Below are positions 33,740 to 42,465 of a DNA stretch of 64,000 bases, in pieces. Every line of letters begins with the position of its first letter. Position 1 is the first letter of the stretch. Origin of the DNA: Streptomyces sp. NBC_00448 (GTDB lineage: Bacteria > Actinomycetota > Actinomycetes > Streptomycetales > Streptomycetaceae); the NCBI RefSeq assembly GCF_036014115.1, contig NZ_CP107913.1:6627501-6691500 (forward strand). Direction: 5' to 3'. Position numbers and translations under genes: made by a program. The notes beneath the pieces are model-generated. The model searched no databases. It was not told the origin of the DNA and saw nothing but the letters and a program-made list of their open reading frames with translations.

Positions 33740-34647
33740 GAACCGCACCCGGCGGGCCCGAACTCCCCGCGCCGGCAGGAGAATCCGTGCCGTCCGCGAC
33801 ACCCGAGGCATCCCGCGCGCCTGAACGCCCCGGCGGGCCGCCCGCCTTCCGCGCACCCGAACCCCGCGCCCCCGCGCCCCGCTTCGAACCCCTGCGGGAC
33901 GCGGTGCGCGCCGAGTGGACGAAGGTGTGGACGCTCCCGGGCACCCGGCCGCTGCTCGGCGCGCTCGTCGTGCTGACCGTCGTGCTGGGCGCGGTGGCCG
34001 CGGCGACCGTGTCGTACCACCCCGGCACGGACGCGGCGAAGGTCAGTCTGACCGGGGTGCAACTCGGCGAGGCGGTGGCCGCGGTGCTCGGTGCGGCGAT
34101 GATCGCGGGCGAGCACTCCACGGGGATGCTGAGCAGCACGTTCGCCGCGATGCCGCGCCGGGGCACCGTACTGGCCGCGAAGGCGGCGGTGCTCGCCTCG
34201 ATGGTGCTGCCCGCGGCGCTGCTGTCGGTCGGCGGGTCGCTGCTGGCCGGGCGGCTGCTGCTGCCCGCGTCCGCTCGGCCCGCGCTGTCGGCGACCGACG
34301 GCTCGGTGCTGCGCGCGGGGTTCGGCTCGGCCCTGTGCCTGGTGCTGGTCGCGCTGCTCGCGCTCGGTACGGCCGCCGTCGTACGCGACCCGGGCACGTC
34401 GATCGGCGCCGTGCTCGCGCTGCTCTACCTCTTCCCGATCACGGCCGCGCTGGTGGCGGACCCGCACTTGCAGCGCCACCTCCAGCAGATCGGGCCGTCC
34501 AGCGCGGGGCTCGCGGTGCAGACCACGGTGCCGTCCGTGCTGCACACCCAGCCGATCGGGCCGTGGGCCGGACTCGGGGTGCTCGCGTGCTGGGCGGGCG
34601 CGGCGCTGCTCGCCGGGACGGCGGTGCTGCGCGCGCGGGACGCGTAG
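33736..34647 (+). CDS. ABC-2 type permease
   Basis: 303 residues. A Pro-rich cytoplasmic leader (about 1-65) precedes RAEWTKVWTLPGTRP, also the start pattern of the first permease, and six membrane helices. The conserved EHSTGMLSSTFAAMPRRG parallels EYRRGLIRTTLAAQPRRG of its partner, so the two permeases are paralogues that form a heterodimer. ATGA overlap with the preceding gene. Followed by a terminator. Confidence 0.9.
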   Translation: MRTAPGGPELPAPAGESVPSATPEASRAPERPGGPPAFRAPEPRAPAPRFEPLRDAVRAEWTKVWTLPGTRPLLGALVVLTVVLGAVAAATVSYHPGTDAAKVSLTGVQLGEAVAAVLGAAMIAGEHSTGMLSSTFAAMPRRGTVLAAKAAVLASMVLPAALLSVGGSLLAGRLLLPASARPALSATDGSVLRAGFGSALCLVLVALLALGTAAVVRDPGTSIGAVLALLYLFPITAALVADPHLQRHLQQIGPSSAGLAVQTTVPSVLHTQPIGPWAGLGVLACWAGAALLAGTAVLRARDA

Positions 34648-34655
34648 CAGGACGC

Positions 34656-34687
34656 ACGGCCGGCCGTACGGCGATACGGCCGGCCGT
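34656..34687 (+). terminator. Hairpin terminator of the ABC exporter operon
   Basis: ACGGCCGGCCGTA (34656-34668) pairs perfectly with 34675-34687 around a 6-nt loop, 8 bp past the last permease stop. Confidence 0.8.
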
Positions 34688-34888
34688 CGTCACCCAGCGT
34701 GAGAACCGTCACGGTCGGAAGTCGTGCGGCATGACATGGTGCAGTCGTGGCGGGGCATAAGACCAGCCGCCTTGGCCAATTCCAAACTCCTGTAATACTC
34801 GCGGTCTAGACTCTGCCCGCGACGGCTTGTGCGTTCGTGCCCGGGAGCAGGCCGCACCGATGCCCAATCCCGGAGGGGACACGGACTT

Positions 34889-36076
34889 TTGATACAGATC
34901 GAGTCGATAACCAAGCGGTATCCCGATGGCACGACAGCGGTCGACAACCTGTCGTTGGAGATACCGGACAGCTCCATCACCGTGCTGGTAGGGCCCTCCG
35001 GCTGCGGCAAGACCACCACCTTGCGCATGATCAACCGCATGGTGGAGCCGAGTTCGGGCCGCATCCTGCTCGACGGCGCCGACATCCACCAGCAGCCGGT
35101 GAACGCGCTGCGCCGGTCGATGGGGTACGTCATCCAGAATGCGGGCCTTTTCCAGCACCGCACCATCCTGGACAACATCGCCACCGTCCCGCGCATGCTC
35201 GGCTGGGACAAGAGCCGGGCCCGCAAGCGCGCGTCCGAGCTGATGGAGCGGGTCGGCCTGGACTCCTCGCTCGCCAGGCGTTATCCGTACCAGCTCTCCG
35301 GTGGCCAGCAGCAGCGCGTCGGGGTGGCCCGGGCGCTCGCCGCGGACCCGCCGGTGCTGCTGATGGACGAGCCGTTCTCCGCGGTGGACCCGATCGTGCG
35401 CAAGGTGCTCCAGGAGGAACTCCTGCGCATCCAGGAGGAGTTGGGCAAGACCATCGTCTTCGTCACGCACGACATCGACGAGGCGATCCGGCTCGGCGAC
35501 ATGATCGCGGTGCTGCGTACCGGCGGCAAACTCGCCCAGTTCGCGCCGCCGGACGAGCTGCTCTCCCACCCGGCCGACGCCTTCGTCGAGGACTTCCTCG
35601 GCACCGACCGCGGGGTGCGGCGGCTGTCGTTCTTCACCTCCGCCGGCCTGGAACTCACCACCGTGCCGGTCGTCCCGGTCGACTCCACCGCCGCGCAGGT
35701 CTCCGAGCGGACCACCGCCGACACCCCGTACCTGCTGGTCACCGACGCAGACGGCAAGCCGCTGGGCTGGGCCGAGCCGAAGGATCTCGCGGGCGGCGCC
35801 GACGGCGTCCCGGCCGCCGATCTGATCAGCTACGGGCGGCCGTTCGAGTTCGGCCGCGAGTCGTTGCGGGACGCGCTGGACTGCGCGGTGCTCTCGCCCA
35901 CCGGGTGGGCGGTCGCGGTCGACGACACCGGGCGGGTGGTCGGGGTGACCTCGCAGGCCACCATCGGCGCGGCGATCCGCTCCGCGCACGCGGAGCGTGA
36001 GGGCGCCGGCGGGGTGGGCGGTGGCAGGAGCGGCCCGGCCGGCCGTGACTCCAAAGCGGTGCGAGTCGCCCCATGA
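34889..36076 (+). CDS. OpuCA/ProV-like osmolyte ABC transporter ATP-binding protein with CBS domains
   Basis: 395 residues. Walker A GPSGCGKTT (35-43), signature LSGGQQQRVGVARALA and Walker B VLLMDEPFSAVDP identify a quaternary-amine ATPase; two CBS-like motifs (about 275-375) would sense ionic strength. The start is TTG 34889, since no ATG or GTG gives the conserved IQIESITKRYPDG start; GGAGGGG is about 10-12 bases upstream. It overlaps the next permease gene by ATGA. Role: uptake of glycine betaine, choline or ectoine-like solutes under osmotic stress. Confidence 0.9.
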   Translation: MIQIESITKRYPDGTTAVDNLSLEIPDSSITVLVGPSGCGKTTTLRMINRMVEPSSGRILLDGADIHQQPVNALRRSMGYVIQNAGLFQHRTILDNIATVPRMLGWDKSRARKRASELMERVGLDSSLARRYPYQLSGGQQQRVGVARALAADPPVLLMDEPFSAVDPIVRKVLQEELLRIQEELGKTIVFVTHDIDEAIRLGDMIAVLRTGGKLAQFAPPDELLSHPADAFVEDFLGTDRGVRRLSFFTSAGLELTTVPVVPVDSTAAQVSERTTADTPYLLVTDADGKPLGWAEPKDLAGGADGVPAADLISYGRPFEFGRESLRDALDCAVLSPTGWAVAVDDTGRVVGVTSQATIGAAIRSAHAEREGAGGVGGGRSGPAGRDSKAVRVAP

Positions 36077-36834
36077 GCAGCGGCGGCAACGGATTCTTCG
36101 ATCTTCCCAGCGACCTCCAGCACTCCTACGCCGGACTGATCGGCGTGCACCTTCAGGAGTCCCTGATCCCGGTCGGTATCGGCCTCGCGGTGTCGCTGCC
36201 GCTGGCTCAGGCGTGCGTGCGGTTCCGGTGGCTGTATCCGCCGGTGCTGTGGGTCACCACGATCCTCTACGCCATCCCGTCGATCGCGTTCTTCGTCTTC
36301 CTGATCGACTACACCGGCGACAGTGCGACCACCGTGATCATCCCGCTGACCATCTACAGCCTGGTGATCCTGCTGCCGTCGATCGTCGACGGCGTCAGAT
36401 CGGTGCCTCCTGAGACGCTGGCGGCCGCCGAGGCGATGGGCTTCAATTCCTTCCAGCGCTACTTCCAGGTGCAACTGCCCATGGCGGTGCCCGCGATCTT
36501 CGCCGGGCTGCGGGTGGCCACGGTCTCCAGCATCAGCCTGGTCAGCGTCGGGACGATCATCGGCAACCAGGGCGGCCTCGGCAACCTGCTCGGTGACGCG
36601 CTGGCCTACCACCGGTCCAACCTCGCGGTGACGTCGGTGGTGTCCATCGCGATCCTCGGCGTCGTGATCGACATGCTGCTGATCGGTGTGCGAACGCTGC
36701 TCACCCCCTGGATGCCGCGTGGCCGCAAGGCCGCGCGCCGGGCGAGCCTCGCCTCCGCCGTCGAACCCGCCAAATCCGGTGAGGGCGGCGACCACGCGGA
36801 CGGTCCGGCCGAGCTGGAAGGCGCGGCCAGGTGA
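36073..36834 (+). CDS. OpuCB/ProW-like osmolyte transporter permease
   Basis: 253 residues with five to six membrane helices and the BPD_transp_1 loop AAAEAMGFNSFQRYFQVQLP. The N-terminus reads DLPSDLQHSYAGLIGVHLQES, typical of the OpuC permease. The C-terminal 40 residues are charged and cytoplasmic. Coupled by 4-bp overlaps to the ATPase gene before it and the permease gene after it. Confidence 0.9.
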   Translation: MSSGGNGFFDLPSDLQHSYAGLIGVHLQESLIPVGIGLAVSLPLAQACVRFRWLYPPVLWVTTILYAIPSIAFFVFLIDYTGDSATTVIIPLTIYSLVILLPSIVDGVRSVPPETLAAAEAMGFNSFQRYFQVQLPMAVPAIFAGLRVATVSSISLVSVGTIIGNQGGLGNLLGDALAYHRSNLAVTSVVSIAILGVVIDMLLIGVRTLLTPWMPRGRKAARRASLASAVEPAKSGEGGDHADGPAELEGAAR

Positions 36835-37499
36835 ACATCTTCCACTTCATGAACGTGTTCTTCAGCGACAGTGCGCACTGGCACGGCGAGTACGGCGTTC
36901 CGCACCGCCTCGAAGAGCATCTCGGCTACACCTTCGAGGCGTTGGCCATCGCCGCCGCCATCGCGCTGCCGATCGGCCTGATCACCGGCCACACCGGGCG
37001 CGGCGGCAACGCCCTCGCGCTGATCGCCACCGCGGGCCGCGCGCTGCCCAGTTACGGTCTGCTGGTGCTGATGTTCTTCTGGCTCGGCATCGGTCTGGTC
37101 CCGGTGATGATCCCGCTGATCGCCCTCGCGGTCCCGCCGATACTGGTCACCTCCTACGAGGCGATCCGCACGGTCGACCCGGCCCCGGTGGACGCGGCCC
37201 GCGGCATGGGCATGGGGCCGATGGCGGTCCTCTTCCAGGTCGAGGTGCCCGCCTCGCTCCCGCTCATCATCAGCGGCCTGCGCTCGGCGACGATCCAGGT
37301 CGTCTCCACCGCGGCGATCGCCGCGACGGTCAGCCTCGGCGGCCTCGGCCGGTACATCGTGGACGGCCTCTACCAGCGCAACTACTCGACGGTGGTGGGC
37401 GGTGCGACCCTGATCGCGCTGCTCGCGCTGGCCATGGTCGGGCTGATCTGGCTGATCGAGCGCCTGGTCGTCTCCCCGGGGGTGCGGCGCAGCAACTGA
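36831..37499 (+). CDS. OpuCD-like osmolyte transporter permease
   Basis: 222 residues, five to six membrane helices, with DAARGMGMGPMAVLFQVEVP as the ATPase-docking loop. It opens GTG in the overlap GTGA with the previous gene. It completes a heterodimeric OpuC-type channel, but no solute-binding lipoprotein gene follows or precedes in the operon; the next gene is a protein kinase. Confidence 0.9.
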   Translation: MNIFHFMNVFFSDSAHWHGEYGVPHRLEEHLGYTFEALAIAAAIALPIGLITGHTGRGGNALALIATAGRALPSYGLLVLMFFWLGIGLVPVMIPLIALAVPPILVTSYEAIRTVDPAPVDAARGMGMGPMAVLFQVEVPASLPLIISGLRSATIQVVSTAAIAATVSLGGLGRYIVDGLYQRNYSTVVGGATLIALLALAMVGLIWLIERLVVSPGVRRSN

Positions 37500-37527
37500 G
37501 GCTCTGCGCAACGGAGTTCACGGCCGG

Positions 37528-37558
37528 GGGCCGGTTCGCGCCTCACGCGGACCGGCCC
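37528..37558 (+). terminator. Hairpin terminator of the osmolyte transporter operon
   Basis: GGGCCGGT (37528-37535) pairs with ACCGGCCC (37551-37558), and inside it CGCG pairs with CGCG around a CCTCA loop. It lies 28 bp past the permease stop and ends in CTTCGG. Confidence 0.6.
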
Positions 37559-37682
37559 TTCGGCTTCCCCGGCGGCACGGGGGTGGTGCGGTGGACGGGA
37601 GTTGGGGCGCGTGGGGCGGGGCGATTCCGTTACGGTGCGGGGTGGTTGGGGTGGCGGGGGAACGCTCGGGAGGGACGTAGAG

Positions 37683-39788
37683 GTGCGAGTCGTAGCGGAC
37701 CGGTATGAACTGGTGGCGTTCGTGGGGCGGGGCGGAATGGGGGAGGTGTGGGAGGGCCGGGACCGGGTGATCGGGCGCCGGGTGGCGGTGAAGCTGCTAC
37801 CGGACCACCAGCACGGCCTTGCCGCGGACCTGTTCTTCCGGGAGGCGCGCACGGCCGGCGGGCTGAACCACCGCGGGGTCGTCACCGTTCACGACCTGGG
37901 CCGCGACCCGAGCGACGGCGCTCTCTACCTCGTGATGGAGTACGTGAGCGGGCGGAACCTCGCGGTCGTGCTGCACGAGGAGGGCCCGCCCGCGCCCGCG
38001 GTGAGCGTCGAATGGGCCGCCCAGACCGCGGCCGCGCTGGCCGCCGCGCATGAGGCGGGCGTGGTGCACCGGGACCTGAAGCCCGCGAACCTCATGCTGA
38101 CCGGTGAGGGCGAGGTGAAGGTCCTCGACTTCGGCATCGCCCGTTTCATGGCCGCCACCGACAAGTCCAGCCAGGTCATGGGCACGCTGGCGTACATGGC
38201 GCCGGAGCGGTTCGCGGAGCACCCCGGGGACGCGCGCAGCGACCTGTACGCGTTCGGCTGCGTGCTGCACGAACTGCTCACCGGGGAACCGCCGTTCAAG
38301 GTGAGCGACCCGGTGTCGCTGATGACCGCGCACCTCACCAGGGCGCCCGGGACGCCGGGTTCGGTGCGGACCGGGGTGCCCGCGGCGCTCGACGCGCTGG
38401 TGCTGCGGCTGCTGGCGAAGCAGCCGGAGGACCGTCCGCAGTCGGCGGCCGCCGTCCATGACGAGTTGCGGGCGCTGAACCTGGCGCCGGTGCGGGTGCC
38501 GACGCCGACCGCTCCCGACGTACCCATGGCCCCCGCCGTTCCCCCGTCTCGTACGCCCGCCCCCGCGCACCAGCTGCCGACCCAGACGGGTACACCGTTC
38601 GCACCGCCCGCCTCCCCGCCGGGGGCCGGCGGGGCTCCGGCACCCGAGGCGCCCAGGACTTTCGGGCGGCGCGGCGTCCTGTGGATGGGCCTGGGCGGGG
38701 CCGCTGTGGTGGCCGGCGGCATCGGGATCGCCCTGAAGACCGGCGGCCACACCCCGCCGAAGCCCAAGAAGAAGGTGGACCCGTGGGAGTACGCCATCGA
38801 GGGTCCGAACCATGACGACAGGCCGCCGCGGTTCACCGTGGCCGACGGTGCCCTGTACGTCTCCACCGAGGAGACCGTCGTCGCCCTGGACGCGCGCACC
38901 GGGCGCAAGCGCTGGAAAGGCCCCGCCGACTTCTCCCGGGAGTACAGGTTCAGCGACCCCCTGACGGCCGCCGACGGGGCGGTGTACACGGCCGGGCAGG
39001 TCGGCAGCACGTACGGCCTGGGCGCATTGGACGCGACGGGCAGGAAGAAGTGGTTCTGCACCTTCGGCGACTCCGACCAGGCGCCGGTCGTGGCCGGCGG
39101 AATCGTCTACTTCACGGCGTACGGCCATGCGTACGCCGTGCACGCGGACAGCGGGCGGAAGCTGTGGGACCACCCGCTGGGGGACAAGGACTCCGGCGCT
39201 CTGACGGTGGCCGCCGGCACCGTGTATGTCAGCGGCGGCAAGGCCCTGCACGCGCTGGACGCAACCGGCGGCGCCAAGAAGTGGGTCTTCCCGCTCAGCT
39301 CCGGAGCACGCCTCGACCAGCCACCCGTCGTGTCCGGCGGAGTCGTGTACGTCCTCGACGACTCCACGACCCTCTACGCGCTCCACGCCGCCGAGGGCAC
39401 CAGGAAGTGGTCGCTCAAGTACAACGGGGAGAGCATCCGCGCGGCGGGCGACACGATCTACCTCACCGGCGGCGACGATCTGGGAAACGGACTGGTCCAC
39501 GCGCTCGACTCGTCGACGGGGAAGAGGAAGTGGGGCCACATGGTGAAGACCAGTCAGGAGTACCCCACGCAGATCGCACTGGCGGGTGACCTGGTCTTCG
39601 TCGCCAGCACCGAGGACAAGGACGGCACCGTCTACGCCATCGACACCGGTGACGGCTCGCAGCGCTGGTCCACCGGACTACTGGAAAAGGTGGGCAGCGA
39701 TATGGCGGCTGCCTACGGCTTCGTGTACACCTCCGTCAACGGCCGTGTGATGGCGCTCGACGCGGCTACGGGTGAGCTCCCCGCCTGA
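37683..39788 (+). CDS. Membrane Ser/Thr protein kinase with extracellular PQQ-like beta-propeller
   Basis: 701 residues. An N-terminal Hanks kinase (8-270) has GRGGMG (15-20), Lys37 in VAVKLL, HRDLKPAN with Asp131, and DFG (149-151). A Pro/Ala/Thr-rich linker (about 280-355) and one membrane helix (about 360-380) follow. The external C-terminus (about 390-701) has at least seven blades of PQQ-type repeats, such as LYVSTEETVVALDARTGRKRW, FVYTSVNGRVMALDAATG and VYAIDTGDGSQRW (each quoted briefly). Such kinases would sense an extracellular ligand or wall state. The GTG at 37683 has GGGAGGG 8 bases upstream. No dedicated substrate gene is adjacent. Confidence 0.92.
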   Translation: MRVVADRYELVAFVGRGGMGEVWEGRDRVIGRRVAVKLLPDHQHGLAADLFFREARTAGGLNHRGVVTVHDLGRDPSDGALYLVMEYVSGRNLAVVLHEEGPPAPAVSVEWAAQTAAALAAAHEAGVVHRDLKPANLMLTGEGEVKVLDFGIARFMAATDKSSQVMGTLAYMAPERFAEHPGDARSDLYAFGCVLHELLTGEPPFKVSDPVSLMTAHLTRAPGTPGSVRTGVPAALDALVLRLLAKQPEDRPQSAAAVHDELRALNLAPVRVPTPTAPDVPMAPAVPPSRTPAPAHQLPTQTGTPFAPPASPPGAGGAPAPEAPRTFGRRGVLWMGLGGAAVVAGGIGIALKTGGHTPPKPKKKVDPWEYAIEGPNHDDRPPRFTVADGALYVSTEETVVALDARTGRKRWKGPADFSREYRFSDPLTAADGAVYTAGQVGSTYGLGALDATGRKKWFCTFGDSDQAPVVAGGIVYFTAYGHAYAVHADSGRKLWDHPLGDKDSGALTVAAGTVYVSGGKALHALDATGGAKKWVFPLSSGARLDQPPVVSGGVVYVLDDSTTLYALHAAEGTRKWSLKYNGESIRAAGDTIYLTGGDDLGNGLVHALDSSTGKRKWGHMVKTSQEYPTQIALAGDLVFVASTEDKDGTVYAIDTGDGSQRWSTGLLEKVGSDMAAAYGFVYTSVNGRVMALDAATGELPA

Positions 39789-39875
39789 ACCCGAACAGGC
39801 GCCCGCCGCCTGGCCCGTCGGCCACGGGGACGCGGCACGCGAACTCCGACGGCACCGCCTGGCTCCCGGCGACCC

Positions 39876-40415
39876 CTACGCGGGCTGGTCCGTACGGCTC
39901 GCCCGGCGCAGCGCCCTGCCGTACTGGTCGGCTGCCACACGTTGCCCGAGGCGGCCGAGTGGGCCGGCGGCGCGCAGGTACCAGGCGGCGGGACGGCTGT
40001 AGGCGTGCACCGTGAAGTCGACCGAGCCGTCCGGGTGCCGGCGCAGGACGAAGGACTCCTCACCGCACTCCGGGTGCCCGGGCAGCGTCCCGTACGCGAA
40101 GCCCGTGCGGTCGGCCTCGTTCAGTGTCCACACCACCTGGCACGGTGCGTGCAGCGGGCCCATCCGCACCGTCACCCGTACCCCGGGCGCGGCGTCCGGG
40201 GTGCCCGCGGGCACGTCCAGCAACGGGGTGCCCCGGTGCATCTCCCACCCGAACAGCGCGCGGGCCGCCGCGTCGTACGTCCCGACCCCCAGCCGGGTCC
40301 GCACGGTCAGCCCGTGAAACCCCGCGGGCACCGCGGGCCCGTCCGGCGCCGTCATCCCCACGGGCGAGTAGTCGACCTCCCACACCCGCCGAACGTACCA
40401 CCGCCCACCGGCCAC
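39876..40415 (-). CDS. DUF1990 (UPF0548) family protein
   Basis: 179 residues, GTG start. The pattern TYDAAARALFGWEMHRG, VRVTVRMGPLHAPCQVVW, AYGTLPGHPECGEESFVL and FTVHAYSRPAAWYLR fits the DUF1990 family, whose members are of unknown biochemical function. It is convergent with the kinase gene (88 bp apart) and lies 27 bp downstream of a hypothetical gene on the same strand, so the two may be co-transcribed. Confidence 0.82.
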   Translation of the reverse strand: MAGGRWYVRRVWEVDYSPVGMTAPDGPAVPAGFHGLTVRTRLGVGTYDAAARALFGWEMHRGTPLLDVPAGTPDAAPGVRVTVRMGPLHAPCQVVWTLNEADRTGFAYGTLPGHPECGEESFVLRRHPDGSVDFTVHAYSRPAAWYLRAAGPLGRLGQRVAADQYGRALRRASRTDQPA

Positions 40416-40442
40416 TTCGCCGTCCGGCGTGCGCCCGTACGG

Positions 40443-41411
40443 CTACGCCCCCCAGCGCGCCCGCAGGACACCGTCGCCGTCCGGCAGGACCGCGGTGAGG
40501 AGCGGGTGGCGTTCGTCGACGTACATGGGCAGAACGGCTGCGGCGCGGGCGCCGGTGAGCCATGCCGTGATGCCCGCGAAGTCGGTCTCATCGGCGACGA
40601 CGCTGGTGATCAGGCCGTCCTGGTCCTCCCGGACGCACTCGATCAGGCCCTCGTCCGGCAGTTCCGCGAGGAGGGCGGGGATGTCGGTGGACAGGTCCGG
40701 CCAGACGGCCAGCAGGGCGCGCGGGGTCAGCCGGGCCCGGACGTCGTCGAGGGCCTCCGCGCCGAGCCGGTGCCAGCGGGTGGCGTTGGAGACGTAGGTC
40801 TCCTCCAGGATCGCCGCTCGGCCGGCGGCCACGCAATCCCGCACCTGCGCCCAGAAGTCCTCGTCGGCCGGGCGCTGTTCGCCGGGTTCGTCGAAGTCGG
40901 CGTCGTAGGGGGAAGCGTCGAGCCGTTCCGGGAACAGCCCGAGCGCGCGGGTGCGGTCCAACGCCCGCGGGCAGGGCTCGCTGCTGCCGATGTAGAGGTA
41001 CTGGTCCCACCCGACGTGCACGCTGAACCTGCCCTCGACCTCCAGGCGGCACCACGCGCCGTTGTCGCGGAGCATCGCCCGCACCAGCGCCAGGCCCACC
41101 GTGACCGGGACCTCGGCGCCGTCGTGGTACCCCGTGAGGTCGGGTGGGAAGAGCCCGGCCAGTCCGTGCCCCTCGATGGGCGGCTCGGCGCCGAAGTCGA
41201 CGAAGCCCGGCCCGATCCCCGGTTCACGAATGGCCAGGTGATCGACCCCGGTGTCCTCGGCGAAGGCCACGACCGCCTCCAGGTAGGCCGCCTCGACCGG
41301 CCCGTGGTCGCTGACCGCGGGCTCGCCGCCGATGTAGGAGCCGTCCCGGTCCCGATCGGCGGGGTCGTACTTGGTGACCCGATGGACGTAGGGCAGCACG
41401 TCACTGGCCAC
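40443..41411 (-). CDS. Conserved hypothetical protein of actinomycetes
   Basis: 322 residues from a GTG start with no clear ribosome site. The N-terminus VLPYVHRVTKYDPADRDRDG and the block GWDQYLYIGSSEPCPRA recur in streptomycete hypothetical proteins; the rest is acidic with many Asp/Glu clusters. No signal peptide, membrane segment or catalytic motif is seen. A short in-frame-overlapping upstream reading frame, MNAPDADLERGQ, ends within the start region and could couple translation. Acidic, soluble, single-domain proteins like this are sometimes immunity proteins, but nothing here proves it. Confidence 0.65.
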   Translation of the reverse strand: MASDVLPYVHRVTKYDPADRDRDGSYIGGEPAVSDHGPVEAAYLEAVVAFAEDTGVDHLAIREPGIGPGFVDFGAEPPIEGHGLAGLFPPDLTGYHDGAEVPVTVGLALVRAMLRDNGAWCRLEVEGRFSVHVGWDQYLYIGSSEPCPRALDRTRALGLFPERLDASPYDADFDEPGEQRPADEDFWAQVRDCVAAGRAAILEETYVSNATRWHRLGAEALDDVRARLTPRALLAVWPDLSTDIPALLAELPDEGLIECVREDQDGLITSVVADETDFAGITAWLTGARAAAVLPMYVDERHPLLTAVLPDGDGVLRARWGA

Positions 41412-41554
41412 GTTCGAGGTCGGCGTCGGGGGCGTTCATATGCTGAAGGGAACAGGGCGGCGCCGGGAGGTGCAAGGCGATAAGGAGCCCGCCTCCTGGG
41501 GGCGCCGCTGGGCGGGGGTGTCCGATGGGCGGACGCTGCGGATCTCCGTGGGAA

Positions 41555-42436
41555 TCAGCGGACGATGGACACGATGTGCAGGGCCGCGCGGGCGAGGTGG
41601 GGAGTTCCCTGGAGGTGGGCGGCTGCCAGGGCCGCGTCGGGCTCGATGCCGCGTGAGCACAGTCGCCAGGCGGTCTCCGGGTCCAGGCGGACGGATGCGG
41701 TGGGTGGGCCGGCGGGGGCTTCCGCGAGCGACCAGCGGGCGGCCTCGGTCGCCGTGGGGGTGGCCGTGGGGGTGGCCGTGGCGGTCCAAGTGCCCCCGGA
41801 CTGGCCGTCGATGACCACCTGGACCTGTGTTCCCGCCGTCGCCGGGGTGTCGCGCAGCGTGTGGGGCAGGGCGCGCAGGAAGGTGTCCAGGACCGCCGCC
41901 AGGGGACGCGTCGCGGTGTCCGTGTCCCGTCCCACGGCATGGCGGATCTGCTGGCGGTGGGTCCAGTACTCGGTGAACTCCCTTGCCGTGTCGAGCCAGT
42001 TGGGAGCGGTGGGCATGGCCCCGGCCCAGGACACCCCCAGCCCCATGGCGTCGAGGTCGGCCCCCTCGAACTGCCGGGCGACCTGCGCGCCGGTGCGTTC
42101 CAGTGCGCCGACGAGCGTCGCCGGGTCCGTGTCGGCGTGGAGGTCGACCCATTCCTGGTTGACGCGATGGATGAAGGCCTCCAGCGTCTCGCCGGGCCCG
42201 AAGGCGGGCCGGAAGCCGGGTGTGGCCCAGCCGAGGCGGCCCCGGTAGTCGCCGAGGAGGTGGGCGGCGAGATCGCGCACCGTCCAGCCCGGCACCGCCG
42301 CCTTCCCCCAATCGGCGGGCCGCAGCGTACGGAGAAGGCCCAGCAGGGACGCCGACTCCGGTGCGAACAGCGGTCGCACGTCGATCGGCGTACCGAGCCA
42401 CGAGGTGTCGGAAGCGGTGCCGCGCGGGGAACCCAT
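41555..42436 (-). CDS. Maleylpyruvate isomerase-like (DinB-fold) protein
   Basis: 293 residues. PGWTVRDLAAHLLGDYRGR carries the HLLGD-type histidine motif of mycothiol-dependent maleylpyruvate isomerase N-terminal domains, and TEYWTHRQQIRHAVG carries the second metal-binding histidine pair. These proteins bind zinc in a DinB fold and use mycothiol or act as thiol S-transferases. A repeat encodes ATATPTATPTAT at about residues 223-234 (DNA near 41745-41785). ATG 42436 starts the conserved region. It lies 29 bp downstream of the MDR oxidoreductase gene on the same strand. Confidence 0.8.
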   Translation of the reverse strand: MGSPRGTASDTSWLGTPIDVRPLFAPESASLLGLLRTLRPADWGKAAVPGWTVRDLAAHLLGDYRGRLGWATPGFRPAFGPGETLEAFIHRVNQEWVDLHADTDPATLVGALERTGAQVARQFEGADLDAMGLGVSWAGAMPTAPNWLDTAREFTEYWTHRQQIRHAVGRDTDTATRPLAAVLDTFLRALPHTLRDTPATAGTQVQVVIDGQSGGTWTATATPTATPTATEAARWSLAEAPAGPPTASVRLDPETAWRLCSRGIEPDAALAAAHLQGTPHLARAALHIVSIVR

Positions 42437-42465
42437 GGCCGAAGCATGGCAGGCCCGCGGCGGGA

